Source of the DNA: Cupriavidus metallidurans CH34
GTDB lineage: Bacteria; Pseudomonadota; Gammaproteobacteria; Burkholderiales; Burkholderiaceae
Length of the DNA: 64,000 nt
Direction: 5' to 3'
NCBI RefSeq assembly: GCF_000196015.1
Contig: NC_007974.2
Span: 558,001 to 622,000 of the forward strand
A program made the translations under genes and the position numbers. Within the stretch, counting starts at the first letter, position 1, and each line of letters opens with the position of its first letter. Positions 1 to 8,453 of this stretch are shown here, piece by piece. A model generated the notes under the pieces. That model had not been told where the DNA came from. It did no database searches and worked only from the letters and a program-made list of their open reading frames with translations.

Positions 1-10
1 CCTTCGGTCG

Positions 11-454
11 TCAGTGGCGTCCTCGCTCGCCACCGCGGCCGATGATCGACGCTCCGGCGATCAGTTCCGTGAGGAGTGCCAGCGATGCCGCACCGGGCAT
101 GCGGCAGGGGTCGAGTTCGCCTTGCGCGGAGTACTTGAGCAGCGTCGCGGCATTGATCCGGCCCGCGTTGACGCGTCCCATCGACCAGCCGGCGAAGGCC
201 CGCTCGGCGATCTCTTCGTAGCTCAGCAGCACGACGTGGTGGTGGCGATCATCGCGGCCGATATTCAGGAAAAGCCGAGAGACGGCTTCCCGATCACCTT
301 CCAGTGCCTGGAGGAAGACGGTGTTGCTGTGGCACAGCACGCCGGTGATGCCGTGACGTAGGTTCTGTTCCAGGCTGGTGTCGAGGATGGCGTCCAGCAC
401 ATCGGCGTCAAGCGGTTGTCTGGCGCGGCTGGCGTAGAGCAGGCGGACTAGCAT
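11..454 (-). CDS. BLUF-domain blue-light photoreceptor
   Basis: This 147-residue protein is a single BLUF domain (residues 1-95) with a short tail. BLUF proteins bind FAD and sense blue light through a hydrogen-bond switch. The usual flavin-site residues are visible: Tyr7 in RLLYASR, Asn31, Gln49 in FLQALEG, and the Trp90/Met92 pair in FAGWSMG. There is no attached output domain, so it probably acts through a partner protein, as short BLUF proteins do. It lies 23 bases downstream of the folE-type gene on the same strand and is likely co-transcribed with it. The family call is firm; the partner is unknown. Confidence 0.9.
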   Translation of the reverse strand: MLVRLLYASRARQPLDADVLDAILDTSLEQNLRHGITGVLCHSNTVFLQALEGDREAVSRLFLNIGRDDRHHHVVLLSYEEIAERAFAGWSMGRVNAGRINAATLLKYSAQGELDPCRMPGAASLALLTELIAGASIIGRGGERGRH

Positions 455-477
455 CGGTGTTCCCTCCGGGCAGCGAG

Positions 478-1203
478 TCAGCGGCGATTGAGATTCAGCA
501 GGGTGAGAAATTCACGGCGCAGCTTGTCGTCCTTGAGGAACGAGCCGCGCATGACGCTGTTGGTCATCTTGGCGTCGGTATCGCGCACGCCACGCCAGTG
601 CATGCAGAAGTGCTCGGCTTCCATGACGATTGCCAGGCCGTCTGGATTCATCTTCTCCTGCAGCAGATCGGCGACCTGTGCCACGGCTTCTTCCTGGATC
701 TGCGGCCGGCACATGATCCATTCCGCCAGTCGCGCATACTTGGACAGGCCGATCAGATTGGAGTGGCGGTTCGGCATCACCCCCACCCACAAGCTGCCGA
801 TGATCGGGCACAGGTGATGAGAGCAGGCGCTGCGCACGCGGATGGGCCCGACGATCATCAGCTCGTTGAGCTGTTCCACGTTCGGAAACTCGGTCACATC
901 CGGCGCCTTCGCGTAGCGTCCCGCGAAGATCTCCTTGAGATACATCTTGGCTACGCGGCGAGCGGTCTCGCGTGTGTTGTGATCCTGGTCGACGTCGATC
1001 ACCAGCGTGCGTAATACGTCTTCCATGCGGGCTTCGACCTCGGCCTGCAGGGCTTCGAGTTCACCGTGCTCGATATGGCGAGAGATATTGTCGTTGGCGT
1101 GGAAGCGCTCGCCGGCAGCCTCGATGCGCGCCCGAATCCGGTTGGATACGGGCGAGGCGGTGGGCGTGTGCTCGGGGCGATCGGACTGATCCTTGTGTGA
1201 CAT
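478..1203 (-). CDS. folE: GTP cyclohydrolase I (FolE family)
   Basis: The 241-residue protein should convert GTP to dihydroneopterin triphosphate, the first step of folate and pterin synthesis. The zinc-site residues of the family are present as Cys127 and His130 (ACSHHLC) and Cys200 (EAEHFCM), and the GLSKYARL and RGVRDTD stretches match the conserved core. The N-terminal 40 residues are polar and not conserved. I take the ATG at 1203; a longer frame reaches 1281 but its extra residues do not look like FolE. The sequence departs from the common CEHH form, so it may be a lineage-specific paralogue. It precedes the BLUF gene in the same direction. Confidence 0.88.
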   Translation of the reverse strand: MSHKDQSDRPEHTPTASPVSNRIRARIEAAGERFHANDNISRHIEHGELEALQAEVEARMEDVLRTLVIDVDQDHNTRETARRVAKMYLKEIFAGRYAKAPDVTEFPNVEQLNELMIVGPIRVRSACSHHLCPIIGSLWVGVMPNRHSNLIGLSKYARLAEWIMCRPQIQEEAVAQVADLLQEKMNPDGLAIVMEAEHFCMHWRGVRDTDAKMTNSVMRGSFLKDDKLRREFLTLLNLNRR

Positions 1204-1310
1204 GTGTGGCCGCAGGGAGTTGGGCGTCGGCGCACGCGGTGCGCGGTGCTTCACTATATGGCAGTTGGCATTGCACCACAACCTGCAACAGCCCGCTGCT
1301 GGGCATGGCC

Positions 1311-2585
1311 TCAGCGCAGTACCGCCAGGGCCGGGAGTAGTGCCAGCGGCATGACGAGCGCACCGGTCTTCAGGAAGGTGCCGGCGCCGACCATATGACC
1401 TTCACGGCGCAGGGCGGTCAGCCAGAGCAGGGTGGCCAGCGAGCCGGTAATGGACAGGTTCGGGCCCAGGTCCACACCGATCAGCACGGCAGCCGTGACG
1501 GTATCAGAGGCGTGGCCTGCCGCCAGCGCCGAGGCTGCGAACAGTCCGGCCGGCAGGTTGTTGACGATGTTGCTCGTGATGCCGACGAGCACGCCCGCCA
1601 CACCGGCGCCAAGCACGGCCTCCGGCCCTTGCAGCCCGGATAGCATCCGCACCCAATGTGCAAGCTGAGCGGTCAAGCCGGTCTGGGCCAGGCCGGCAAC
1701 CAGGACGAACAGTCCGGCCACCAACGGCAATACGCCCCAGGACACCTCCTTGAGCGCCGGCACAAGCAGTCGCGGCTGGGTGGCGCAGACGACAGCCAGG
1801 GTCAACAGACCACCGATGAACGTCGGCCAGCCGAGATCCTGCCCGTGCAGCGAGGCCGTCAACAGTGCCGCTCCGGTCAGCATGATGCCCAGCGTCGTCA
1901 GCCAGGCCTGGAGCGTCAGAGGGGGCGTCGGCACGTCGTTCTCAATCGGCTCGGCCAGTGCATCGCGTTGCGTCCAGTACAGGACGATGAACGTCATGGC
2001 GATGGCCACCACCGACGGCAGCGTGAAGCGTGCCAGCCAACTGGTCAGAGGTGGCATGCGGTCACCGAACAGCACGAGGTTGGCCGGATTAGAGATCGGC
2101 AGGAGAAAGCTCGCCGCATTGGCGATGAACGCGCAGGCGTAGAGATAGGGTAACGGGTGCTTGACCCGTGCCGCGCGTGTCGCGGCGATGACCGCGGGGG
2201 TGAGGACGACTGCCGTGGCATCGTTCGACATGAACGCTGTCACCGCAATGCCGAAGCCATAGACCAGCGCAAATAGCTTGCGCGCCGACCCCCGCGCGGC
2301 GCGCACGGCCAGCGCGGCCACATGATCGAACAGACCTGTCTTGCGGGCGAGTTCCGAGATCAGGATCATCCCGGCCAGGAACAGATAGACGTCGTTGCCG
2401 CGTGCCACGGCTTGCAGGGCGTCGCGCCATGGCAGCAGTCCTGCCACGCATAGCACCAGCGCGCCAGCCATTGCCCAGAACGGCTCGGGCAGGCGAAAGG
2501 GCCGGAACAGCACGCCCGCCGTGGATAGTGCCGCGACGCTCCAGATCAGCGGTGTCGCGTAGGCGGGCATGTCGGCCGTGGTCAC
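1311..2585 (-). CDS. ArsB/NhaD-like ion-transporter superfamily permease
   Basis: A 424-residue inner-membrane protein with about eleven hydrophobic segments. It has the paired half-repeats of the ion transporter superfamily, including the re-entrant motifs MSNDATAVVLTP and a later TSNIVNNLPAGL. This resembles ArsB arsenite carriers and related anion or sodium antiporters. The substrate cannot be read from the sequence, and no arsR or arsC gene is nearby, so arsenite export is only one option. The GTG start overlaps the stop of the upstream penicillin-binding protein gene (GTGA), which points to translational coupling. An in-frame ATG five codons later is an alternative start. Confidence 0.8.
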   Translation of the reverse strand: MTTADMPAYATPLIWSVAALSTAGVLFRPFRLPEPFWAMAGALVLCVAGLLPWRDALQAVARGNDVYLFLAGMILISELARKTGLFDHVAALAVRAARGSARKLFALVYGFGIAVTAFMSNDATAVVLTPAVIAATRAARVKHPLPYLYACAFIANAASFLLPISNPANLVLFGDRMPPLTSWLARFTLPSVVAIAMTFIVLYWTQRDALAEPIENDVPTPPLTLQAWLTTLGIMLTGAALLTASLHGQDLGWPTFIGGLLTLAVVCATQPRLLVPALKEVSWGVLPLVAGLFVLVAGLAQTGLTAQLAHWVRMLSGLQGPEAVLGAGVAGVLVGITSNIVNNLPAGLFAASALAAGHASDTVTAAVLIGVDLGPNLSITGSLATLLWLTALRREGHMVGAGTFLKTGALVMPLALLPALAVLR

Positions 2586-4636
2586 AGGCCGGTAGCGGCA
2601 GGACGTTGGGACGATACCTGCGGCGATACCTCAAGCGCTGCAGGGGTCGGCGCCGCGGCTGTCGGTGCGCCGGGAGGGCTGCCCTCGGCAGGTACGTCCG
2701 GCGTGACAGTCGGTGGCGGGAATCCAATCGATGCAATTCCGTGGGATCCGTCCGCGTTCTCCGCGTAGGCCCAGTCGTCATTAAGGCGGGCAAGCTGCGG
2801 TGGCGTCGGGAAGCTGGCTTCTGGCGCGCCGGCCAGGCGTCCTTCCATGTAGGCAGCCCAGATGGGCAGCGCGGTGGTCGCGCCGAACTCGTGCCGGCCC
2901 AGGCTGCGATTGTCATCGAAGCCCATCCACGTCACGGTTACCACATCACCCGCGTAGCCGGCGAACCAGCCGTCTACCGAATCGTTGGTGGTGCCGGTCT
3001 TGCCGGCCACATCGTCCCGGCGCAGATAGCGTTTCACGCCGGTACCGGTGCCCTCGTCCACCACGCTTTGCAGCAGGCTGTTCATCACGAACGCATTGCG
3101 CTCGGAGATCACACGCGTCACCTCCGCTGCGTTCTGCGCGGCAAACAGCACGTTTCCGTCGCCATCCGTGATCTTGTCTATCAGGTAGGGTTCGATGCGG
3201 TGGCCCTGGTTGGCGAACACGCCATAGGCGGCAGCCAGTCGCAGCGGCGACGTGGTGCCCGTGCCCAGCGCAAGCGGCAGATACGGCGGCAGCCGCTTGG
3301 TGGAGAAGCCGAACTTGCCCGCGAAGTCGATTGCGTAGGGGATGCCAATGGCGCGCAGCGTGCGGATAGCCGGCAGGTTGCGCGATTCCGCCAGCGCCTG
3401 ACGTACCGTGATCGGGCCGACGAAGCGATTGTCATCATTCGACGGCTGCCAGCGCGGGTCGTCGAGCGGCGCGTCGTTGATCAGCGTGCCGGGCGAAATG
3501 CCGCGCTCCAGCGCGGCCGAATAGATGAACGGCTTGAACGTGGATCCCGGCTGGCGCTGTGCCTGCGTGGCGTGGTTGAACCGGCTCGTATCGAAACTGG
3601 CGCCACCCACCATGGCTTCAATCGCGCCGGTGCTCGCATCGAGCGAGACCAGCGCCGCCTGGGGCAGCGCGACCTGTGCCTTCGCCGAGCCGTGCCGCTT
3701 GCCGTAACTGGCCAGTCCGGCCTGCACGGCGTCGTACGCCAATGTCTGGCGCACCGACGACACCGTGGTGTAGACATTGATGCCGCGCGTATAGGCTTCG
3801 TCGCCGAAGCGGTCGAACGCCAGTTGCCGTGCCAGTTCGGCCACGTACTCCGCGTGCCCGCTGAAGCTGCCGTTGGCGTCGCGGCTCACTACGAGTTGCG
3901 CGCCGCGCGCCTCGCGATACTGGTCCTGCGTGATCATGCCCAGCGCCAGCATCCGGCCGAGCACATACTCCTGGCGACGTTTGGCGCGCGGGTAGTTCAC
4001 CTGCGGATTCATCGTCGAGGGTGCCTTGGGCAGCCCCGCCAGCATTGCGGTCTCCGCCAGAGAGAGCGACGCCAGCGGCTTGCCGAAGTACGTCTGCGCG
4101 GCGCTGCCGAAGCCGTAGGCGTGCTCGCCCAGGTAGACCTGGTTCATGTAGAGCTCAAGGACGCGGTCCTTGGGCAGCGTGCGGTCGATCTGCCATGCCA
4201 GCAGGACTTCGTACCATTTGCGGGCGAGCGTCTTTTCGCGGGACAGGTAGAAGTTGCGCGCCACCTGCATCGTGATGGTGGATGCGCCCTGCGCGTAGCC
4301 CTCGCCGAGGTCTGCCAGCGCCGCGCGGACCAGGCCGGGGATGTCCACGCCGGCATGGTTGTAGAACTGGTCGTCCTCGGCCGCGAGTAGTGCCTCGGTC
4401 ATCAGCTTCGGCATTCTCTCGATCGGGATGAACTCTCGATGCTCGGCGCCAAACTCGCCAATGAGAACATCGTCGCTGGTGAACACGCGCAGCGGTACCT
4501 GGGGACGATAGTCGCGCAATGCGTCGACCGAGGGAAGTTGCCGCAGGCTGACTACCGCGGCAAAGCCGACGAGCAGGACGCCGGCGGCTCCCAGCGCCGC
4601 GACGACGCCGGCAGCCTTGACTGCAATCTTTTTCAT
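2582..4636 (-). CDS. class A penicillin-binding protein (PBP1A type)
   Basis: This 684-residue bifunctional peptidoglycan synthase has an N-terminal membrane anchor (residues 7-30). A GT51 glycosyltransferase domain follows, with the catalytic stretch EDDQFYNHAGVDIPG and the ASTITMQVARN motif. The transpeptidase domain shows the active-site motif GSTFKPF (SxxK), an SRN motif and KTGTT. It acts on lipid II at the outer face of the inner membrane. At 684 residues it is shorter than E. coli MrcA (about 850) because it lacks the OB-fold insert. The C-terminal tail is rich in Pro and Ala. I chose the ATG at 4636, where the basic MKKI start precedes the anchor. Confidence 0.93.
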   Translation of the reverse strand: MKKIAVKAAGVVAALGAAGVLLVGFAAVVSLRQLPSVDALRDYRPQVPLRVFTSDDVLIGEFGAEHREFIPIERMPKLMTEALLAAEDDQFYNHAGVDIPGLVRAALADLGEGYAQGASTITMQVARNFYLSREKTLARKWYEVLLAWQIDRTLPKDRVLELYMNQVYLGEHAYGFGSAAQTYFGKPLASLSLAETAMLAGLPKAPSTMNPQVNYPRAKRRQEYVLGRMLALGMITQDQYREARGAQLVVSRDANGSFSGHAEYVAELARQLAFDRFGDEAYTRGINVYTTVSSVRQTLAYDAVQAGLASYGKRHGSAKAQVALPQAALVSLDASTGAIEAMVGGASFDTSRFNHATQAQRQPGSTFKPFIYSAALERGISPGTLINDAPLDDPRWQPSNDDNRFVGPITVRQALAESRNLPAIRTLRAIGIPYAIDFAGKFGFSTKRLPPYLPLALGTGTTSPLRLAAAYGVFANQGHRIEPYLIDKITDGDGNVLFAAQNAAEVTRVISERNAFVMNSLLQSVVDEGTGTGVKRYLRRDDVAGKTGTTNDSVDGWFAGYAGDVVTVTWMGFDDNRSLGRHEFGATTALPIWAAYMEGRLAGAPEASFPTPPQLARLNDDWAYAENADGSHGIASIGFPPPTVTPDVPAEGSPPGAPTAAAPTPAALEVSPQVSSQRPAATGL

Positions 4637-4646
4637 GGCGCGCATT

Positions 4647-5537
4647 CTACCGTGCTGCGGGGAGCGGCAAAGGCACACCGGATTCGGTATGGTCGGAGGG
4701 AGGATGCTGTTGGGTGCGGTCTGGCGGCTGATGCGGCACTTCCCGCGCGAATTCGCACAGCGCGTGCCATGTCTCCCAACGTTCGATGATCGTGTAGTGA
4801 TCGACCCCGGAGATCATCTGCAGCGCGACCGGGCCGGGCCAGGCCGCCATCAGCCGTTCAGAGCATTCGTGGGGCACAACGTCGTCGCTCTCGGCCAGAA
4901 GGACCTTGGTGCTCTGGACCACCTTCTTGCAATGCGAGATCGAATCGAAGTGATGCCGCATCAACTGACGCAGGGGCACCAGCGGAAAACGCTTTCGCAC
5001 GATCTCGAGCAGGGAATCGTACGGCGTGATCAGTTGCAGGCTTTCGAAATCCTGCAGGTCAGCAAGCTGGATTGCCACGCCGGTGCCGAGCGAACGGCCC
5101 ACCACATGCACCCGCACGCCGGGGAAGGCCCGGCGAAGATGCAGCAGGAACTGGCTGGCATCGGCAACGGCAGCCGCCTCGGAGGGCATCCCGTCCGAGT
5201 GACCGATTCCGCGATAGTCGAATGTCGCGAAGCCCATTCCGTGCGGCAGCCACTTCACGAACTGAAGCGTTTCCAGCACATCCTCGCCCCGTCCCGGCAG
5301 ATAGAACAACAGGTCGCCCACGCCCTCGTGGTCGGCGTGGTAGCAGTAGCCGCGAAACTGGCCGCCGGGCACGGCATGAGAGTAGCCGACGATGCCATCC
5401 GGCAGATCGCGCGGCGGGCGCCGGCGTGCATCGAAGAGCAGCCGTTCCTGGTTGATGGTCAGGTAGGTCCAGTAGCAGACGAAGCCTCCGGCGGTCACGA
5501 GCGTGGCGGCCAGCGTTCTGCGCAGGAGTGAAAACAT
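4647..5537 (-). CDS. alpha/beta hydrolase, membrane-anchored
   Basis: A 296-residue serine hydrolase with an N-terminal hydrophobic segment (residues 8-28) that should anchor or export it. The nucleophile elbow is GRSLG, preceded by the strand VRVHVVG. A later SDDVVPHE supplies the likely acid and GVDHY the likely histidine. The arrangement resembles the BEM46/YfhR-like group of alpha/beta hydrolases, whose substrates are mostly unknown. It ends 10 bases before the penicillin-binding protein start on the same strand and is probably in one transcript with it. The start at 5537 was chosen because upstream in-frame sequence lacks hydrolase similarity. Confidence 0.82.
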   Translation of the reverse strand: MFSLLRRTLAATLVTAGGFVCYWTYLTINQERLLFDARRRPPRDLPDGIVGYSHAVPGGQFRGYCYHADHEGVGDLLFYLPGRGEDVLETLQFVKWLPHGMGFATFDYRGIGHSDGMPSEAAAVADASQFLLHLRRAFPGVRVHVVGRSLGTGVAIQLADLQDFESLQLITPYDSLLEIVRKRFPLVPLRQLMRHHFDSISHCKKVVQSTKVLLAESDDVVPHECSERLMAAWPGPVALQMISGVDHYTIIERWETWHALCEFAREVPHQPPDRTQQHPPSDHTESGVPLPLPAAR

Positions 5538-5681
5538 GGGGGCGAAGGGTTGGTCACGGGCGAACGATCTTGCCCAGCCTAACCGAAAAATGGGTAATGC
5601 GGCGTTGGACTGGGCCGGGTGCCCGCGAGTTCTTGTACGATATGCCGCATATCGAATCCAGGCCCAGGAGGGCTGTTGCGC

Positions 5682-5915
5682 ATGAACGACGAACAGAAGC
5701 GCGCCGAAGAAGCGCAAGCCATGGAGCGTGTGGTCAATGCCACGCGCCAGGTCCAGGTGGCGTTTACCGCCCTGCTGAGCCAGTATCCCCCGCAGGGCGC
5801 CGGCAAGCCGTCGAAGCTTGCGCTGCAAACCTTCGACGCAGCCCTGCAGGGTCTTGAAGACGCTCAGGCCGCCTTCGACGAGATCCTCAACGACCTGCTC
5901 GACGGCAACCGCTGA
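5682..5915 (+). CDS. small helical protein of unknown function
   Basis: A 77-residue acidic protein, almost entirely predictable as amphipathic helix, rich in Ala, Gln and Glu, with no membrane segment and no cysteine. It has a strong ribosome binding site (AGGAGG about 8 bases before the ATG at 5682). It is transcribed divergently from the hydrolase gene and converges on bglX, ending 6 bases from its stop. I do not recognise a family. The good ribosome site and protein-like composition make it likely to be real. Confidence 0.6.
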   Translation: MNDEQKRAEEAQAMERVVNATRQVQVAFTALLSQYPPQGAGKPSKLALQTFDAALQGLEDAQAAFDEILNDLLDGNR

Positions 5916-5921
5916 CGCGCC

Positions 5922-8246
5922 TCATTCCAGCGTGAATCGCGCCTCGCGCACCGAAGCCGAATCCAGGCCGATCTGAAGATTGAAATCGCCCGGTTCGGCC
6001 ACGTACTCAAGGCGCGCGTTATAGAACTTGAGCGTGTCCTCGGTGACGGGGAATTCGATCGCGCGCGATTCGCCGGGCGCGAGCAACACCTTGCGGAATC
6101 CCTTGAGTTCCTTGACGGGGCGCACGACCGATGCGGTCACGTCCTGCACGTAGAACTGCACTACCGTTTCCCCTGCGTACTTGCCGGTGTTCTTCACGGT
6201 CACGCTGGCGTTGATCGTCCCGTTGCGGGCCAGTTTCGGGCTCGACAGCCGGATTTCGGACACGCTGAACGTGGTGTAGCTCAGGCCGTAGCCGAACGGG
6301 TAGAGCGGGCCGGATTCTTCCTCGAAGTACTGCGATGTGTAGTTGGCTGGCTTGCCTGGCGTGAACGGCCGGCCAATGCGCAGGTGGTTGTAATAGGTCG
6401 GAATCTGGCCGATCGAGCGCGGGAACGAGACCGGCAGCTTGCCCGACGGATTCTCGTCTCCGAATAGCACGTCCGCGATCGCGTGACCGCCTTCGGTACC
6501 GGCGTACCAGGTCTCGAGCATCGCGTCAGCGTTGTCCTTCTCCCAATTGACTGTCAGGGGGCGGCCGTTCATCAGTACCACCACCAGCGGCTTGCCGGTG
6601 GTCTTCAGTGCCTTGAGCAGTGCCTCCTGGCTGCCCGGCAGTGACAGGCTCGTGCGGCTCGAGGCCTCATGGGACATGCCGCGCGACTCGCCCACGGCCA
6701 CGACGATCGCGTCGGCATCGCGTGCCGTGCGTACCGCCTCGTCGATCATCTCTCCCGGCGAGCGCTTGTCCTGCACCACCTCGGGGCTGTCCCAGTTCAG
6801 GAAGTTCAGATAGCCGACCACGCGGGCGTCGTCGGTCACGTTGGCGCCGCGCGCGTAAATCACCTCGCCCTTGCCGGCCAGCGCGTCGCGCATACCCTGC
6901 AGCAGCGAGACCGATTGACGAGGCTTGCCCGCAGCGGACCAACTACCCAGGATGTCGATCTGCGCGTCGGTCAGCGGGCCGATCACGGCTACCTTGCCTG
7001 ACTTGCGCAGCGGCAGCGTCTGGTTGCGGTTTTCCAGCAGCACGATGGACTTGCGGGCAGCCTCGCGTGCTTCGGCGCGGTGCAGGCGGCTCTCCGCGTC
7101 GACATCGGCCGGGTCCTGCGCCGCGACGCCGATACGGCGGAACGGGTCGGCGAACAGGCCCATGTCGTACTTCGCGCCAAGCACCTCACGCACGGCATCG
7201 TCGATCAGCGCTACCGGCACGGCACCCGATTTCACGAGGGTCGGCAGTTGTTCCAGATAGCGCGTGTCCGCCATGCTGATGTCCACGCCAGCTTCGATGG
7301 CCAGCTTAGCCGCCTCGCGGCCGTTGCTGGCCACGCCGTGGCGCAGCAGTTCGTCGATCGCGCCGTGGTCGCTGACGGTGACGCCCTTGAAGCCCCATTC
7401 CTTGCGCAGCAGGTCATGCAGCAGCCATCTGTTGGACGTGGCGGGTTGGCCGTTGATCGAATTCAGCGCGATCATCACGCCGCCGGCACCCGCGTCCAGA
7501 CCGGCGCGGTAGGGCGGCAGGTAGTCCTGGTACATGCGCTGCAGGCTCATGTCCACGGTGTTGTAGTCACGCCCACCCTCTACCGCGCCGTACAGCGCGA
7601 AATGCTTGACGAAGGCCATCAGGCTGTCGGCATTGGCCGGGGACGCGCCCTGGAAGCCCTTGACGCTTGCGCGCGCGCATTGCGATACCAGATACGGGTC
7701 CTCGCCGAATCCTTCCGAGGTGCGGCCCCAGCGCGGATCGCGCGAGATGTCGACCATCGGCGCGAACGTGGCGTCGATGCCATCTGCTGCGGCTTCCACG
7801 GCTGAAATCCGCGCGGTCTTTTCCACCAGACCCATGTCCCAGCTCGACGCCAGGCCAAGGCTGATCGGGAACACGGTGCGATGGCCGTGGACCACGTCGT
7901 AGGCGAAGAACATCGGAATCTTCAGCCGGCTCTGCATGACTGCCGCATCCTGCAGCGGACGGTTTTCCGCTTGCGTGATGGAGTTGAACGTGCCGCCCAC
8001 GCGGCCTGCCGCAATCTCTTTGATGAGCTGCGGCTGCGGCATCTCGGGCCCGATGCTGATCAGGCGGAGCTGGCCGATCTTCTCGTCGAGCGTCATCCGG
8101 CCGATCAGATCGGCGATGAGCGCCTGCTTGTCGGACTTGCCGGTGGCTTGGATGTCCGCCGCGTAGGCTGACGATACGGAAGTTGGCGCAATCAAGGGCG
8201 CGCAGGCAAGGCCAGCCGCGAGGGCCAGCGTGGAAAGCATTCGCAT
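5922..8246 (-). CDS. bglX: periplasmic beta-glucosidase, GH3 family
   Basis: This 774-residue secreted hydrolase has a signal peptide (residues 1-30, cleavage near SAYAA-D). A GH3 TIM-barrel domain follows, with the conserved KHF and DYNTVDMS stretches and the nucleophile Asp293 in VSDHGAID. Then come the GH3 C-terminal alpha/beta domain and a fibronectin-III-like domain (about residues 670-770). Length and architecture match E. coli BglX (765 residues). It should release glucose from beta-glucosides in the periplasm. It is divergent from opgG across about 200 bases, which suggests a role with osmoregulated periplasmic glucans; that link is inference. Confidence 0.93.
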   Translation of the reverse strand: MRMLSTLALAAGLACAPLIAPTSVSSAYAADIQATGKSDKQALIADLIGRMTLDEKIGQLRLISIGPEMPQPQLIKEIAAGRVGGTFNSITQAENRPLQDAAVMQSRLKIPMFFAYDVVHGHRTVFPISLGLASSWDMGLVEKTARISAVEAAADGIDATFAPMVDISRDPRWGRTSEGFGEDPYLVSQCARASVKGFQGASPANADSLMAFVKHFALYGAVEGGRDYNTVDMSLQRMYQDYLPPYRAGLDAGAGGVMIALNSINGQPATSNRWLLHDLLRKEWGFKGVTVSDHGAIDELLRHGVASNGREAAKLAIEAGVDISMADTRYLEQLPTLVKSGAVPVALIDDAVREVLGAKYDMGLFADPFRRIGVAAQDPADVDAESRLHRAEAREAARKSIVLLENRNQTLPLRKSGKVAVIGPLTDAQIDILGSWSAAGKPRQSVSLLQGMRDALAGKGEVIYARGANVTDDARVVGYLNFLNWDSPEVVQDKRSPGEMIDEAVRTARDADAIVVAVGESRGMSHEASSRTSLSLPGSQEALLKALKTTGKPLVVVLMNGRPLTVNWEKDNADAMLETWYAGTEGGHAIADVLFGDENPSGKLPVSFPRSIGQIPTYYNHLRIGRPFTPGKPANYTSQYFEEESGPLYPFGYGLSYTTFSVSEIRLSSPKLARNGTINASVTVKNTGKYAGETVVQFYVQDVTASVVRPVKELKGFRKVLLAPGESRAIEFPVTEDTLKFYNARLEYVAEPGDFNLQIGLDSASVREARFTLE

Positions 8247-8453
8247 GTTGCTTTTGTCTCTGATGGGCGGATTGCAGTAGCCTCGTCCGGCAATGATGCG
8301 GCACGGAGGATGAGCCGGCTGTCGCCATGTGTCTGACAGGCTAGTCAGGCGAAATGGGTTATTTTTGTGAACTGCGCCGCAAGTCTACAGCCTTATACGC
8401 CATACACTGGCAATCTTGTGGCCTTTGATCGATGTCTGTACCTGGAGGGTTTT

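Noticed and set aside
1311..2585. Naming the ArsB-like permease arsB
   Set aside because: No arsR, arsC or acr3 gene is near, and the superfamily covers many ions, so arsenite specificity is not supported.
2402..4390. Long plus-strand open frame opposite the penicillin-binding protein gene
   Set aside because: It is a GC-rich antisense shadow with Arg/Ala-rich composition and no recognisable domain; the minus-strand gene has full catalytic motifs.
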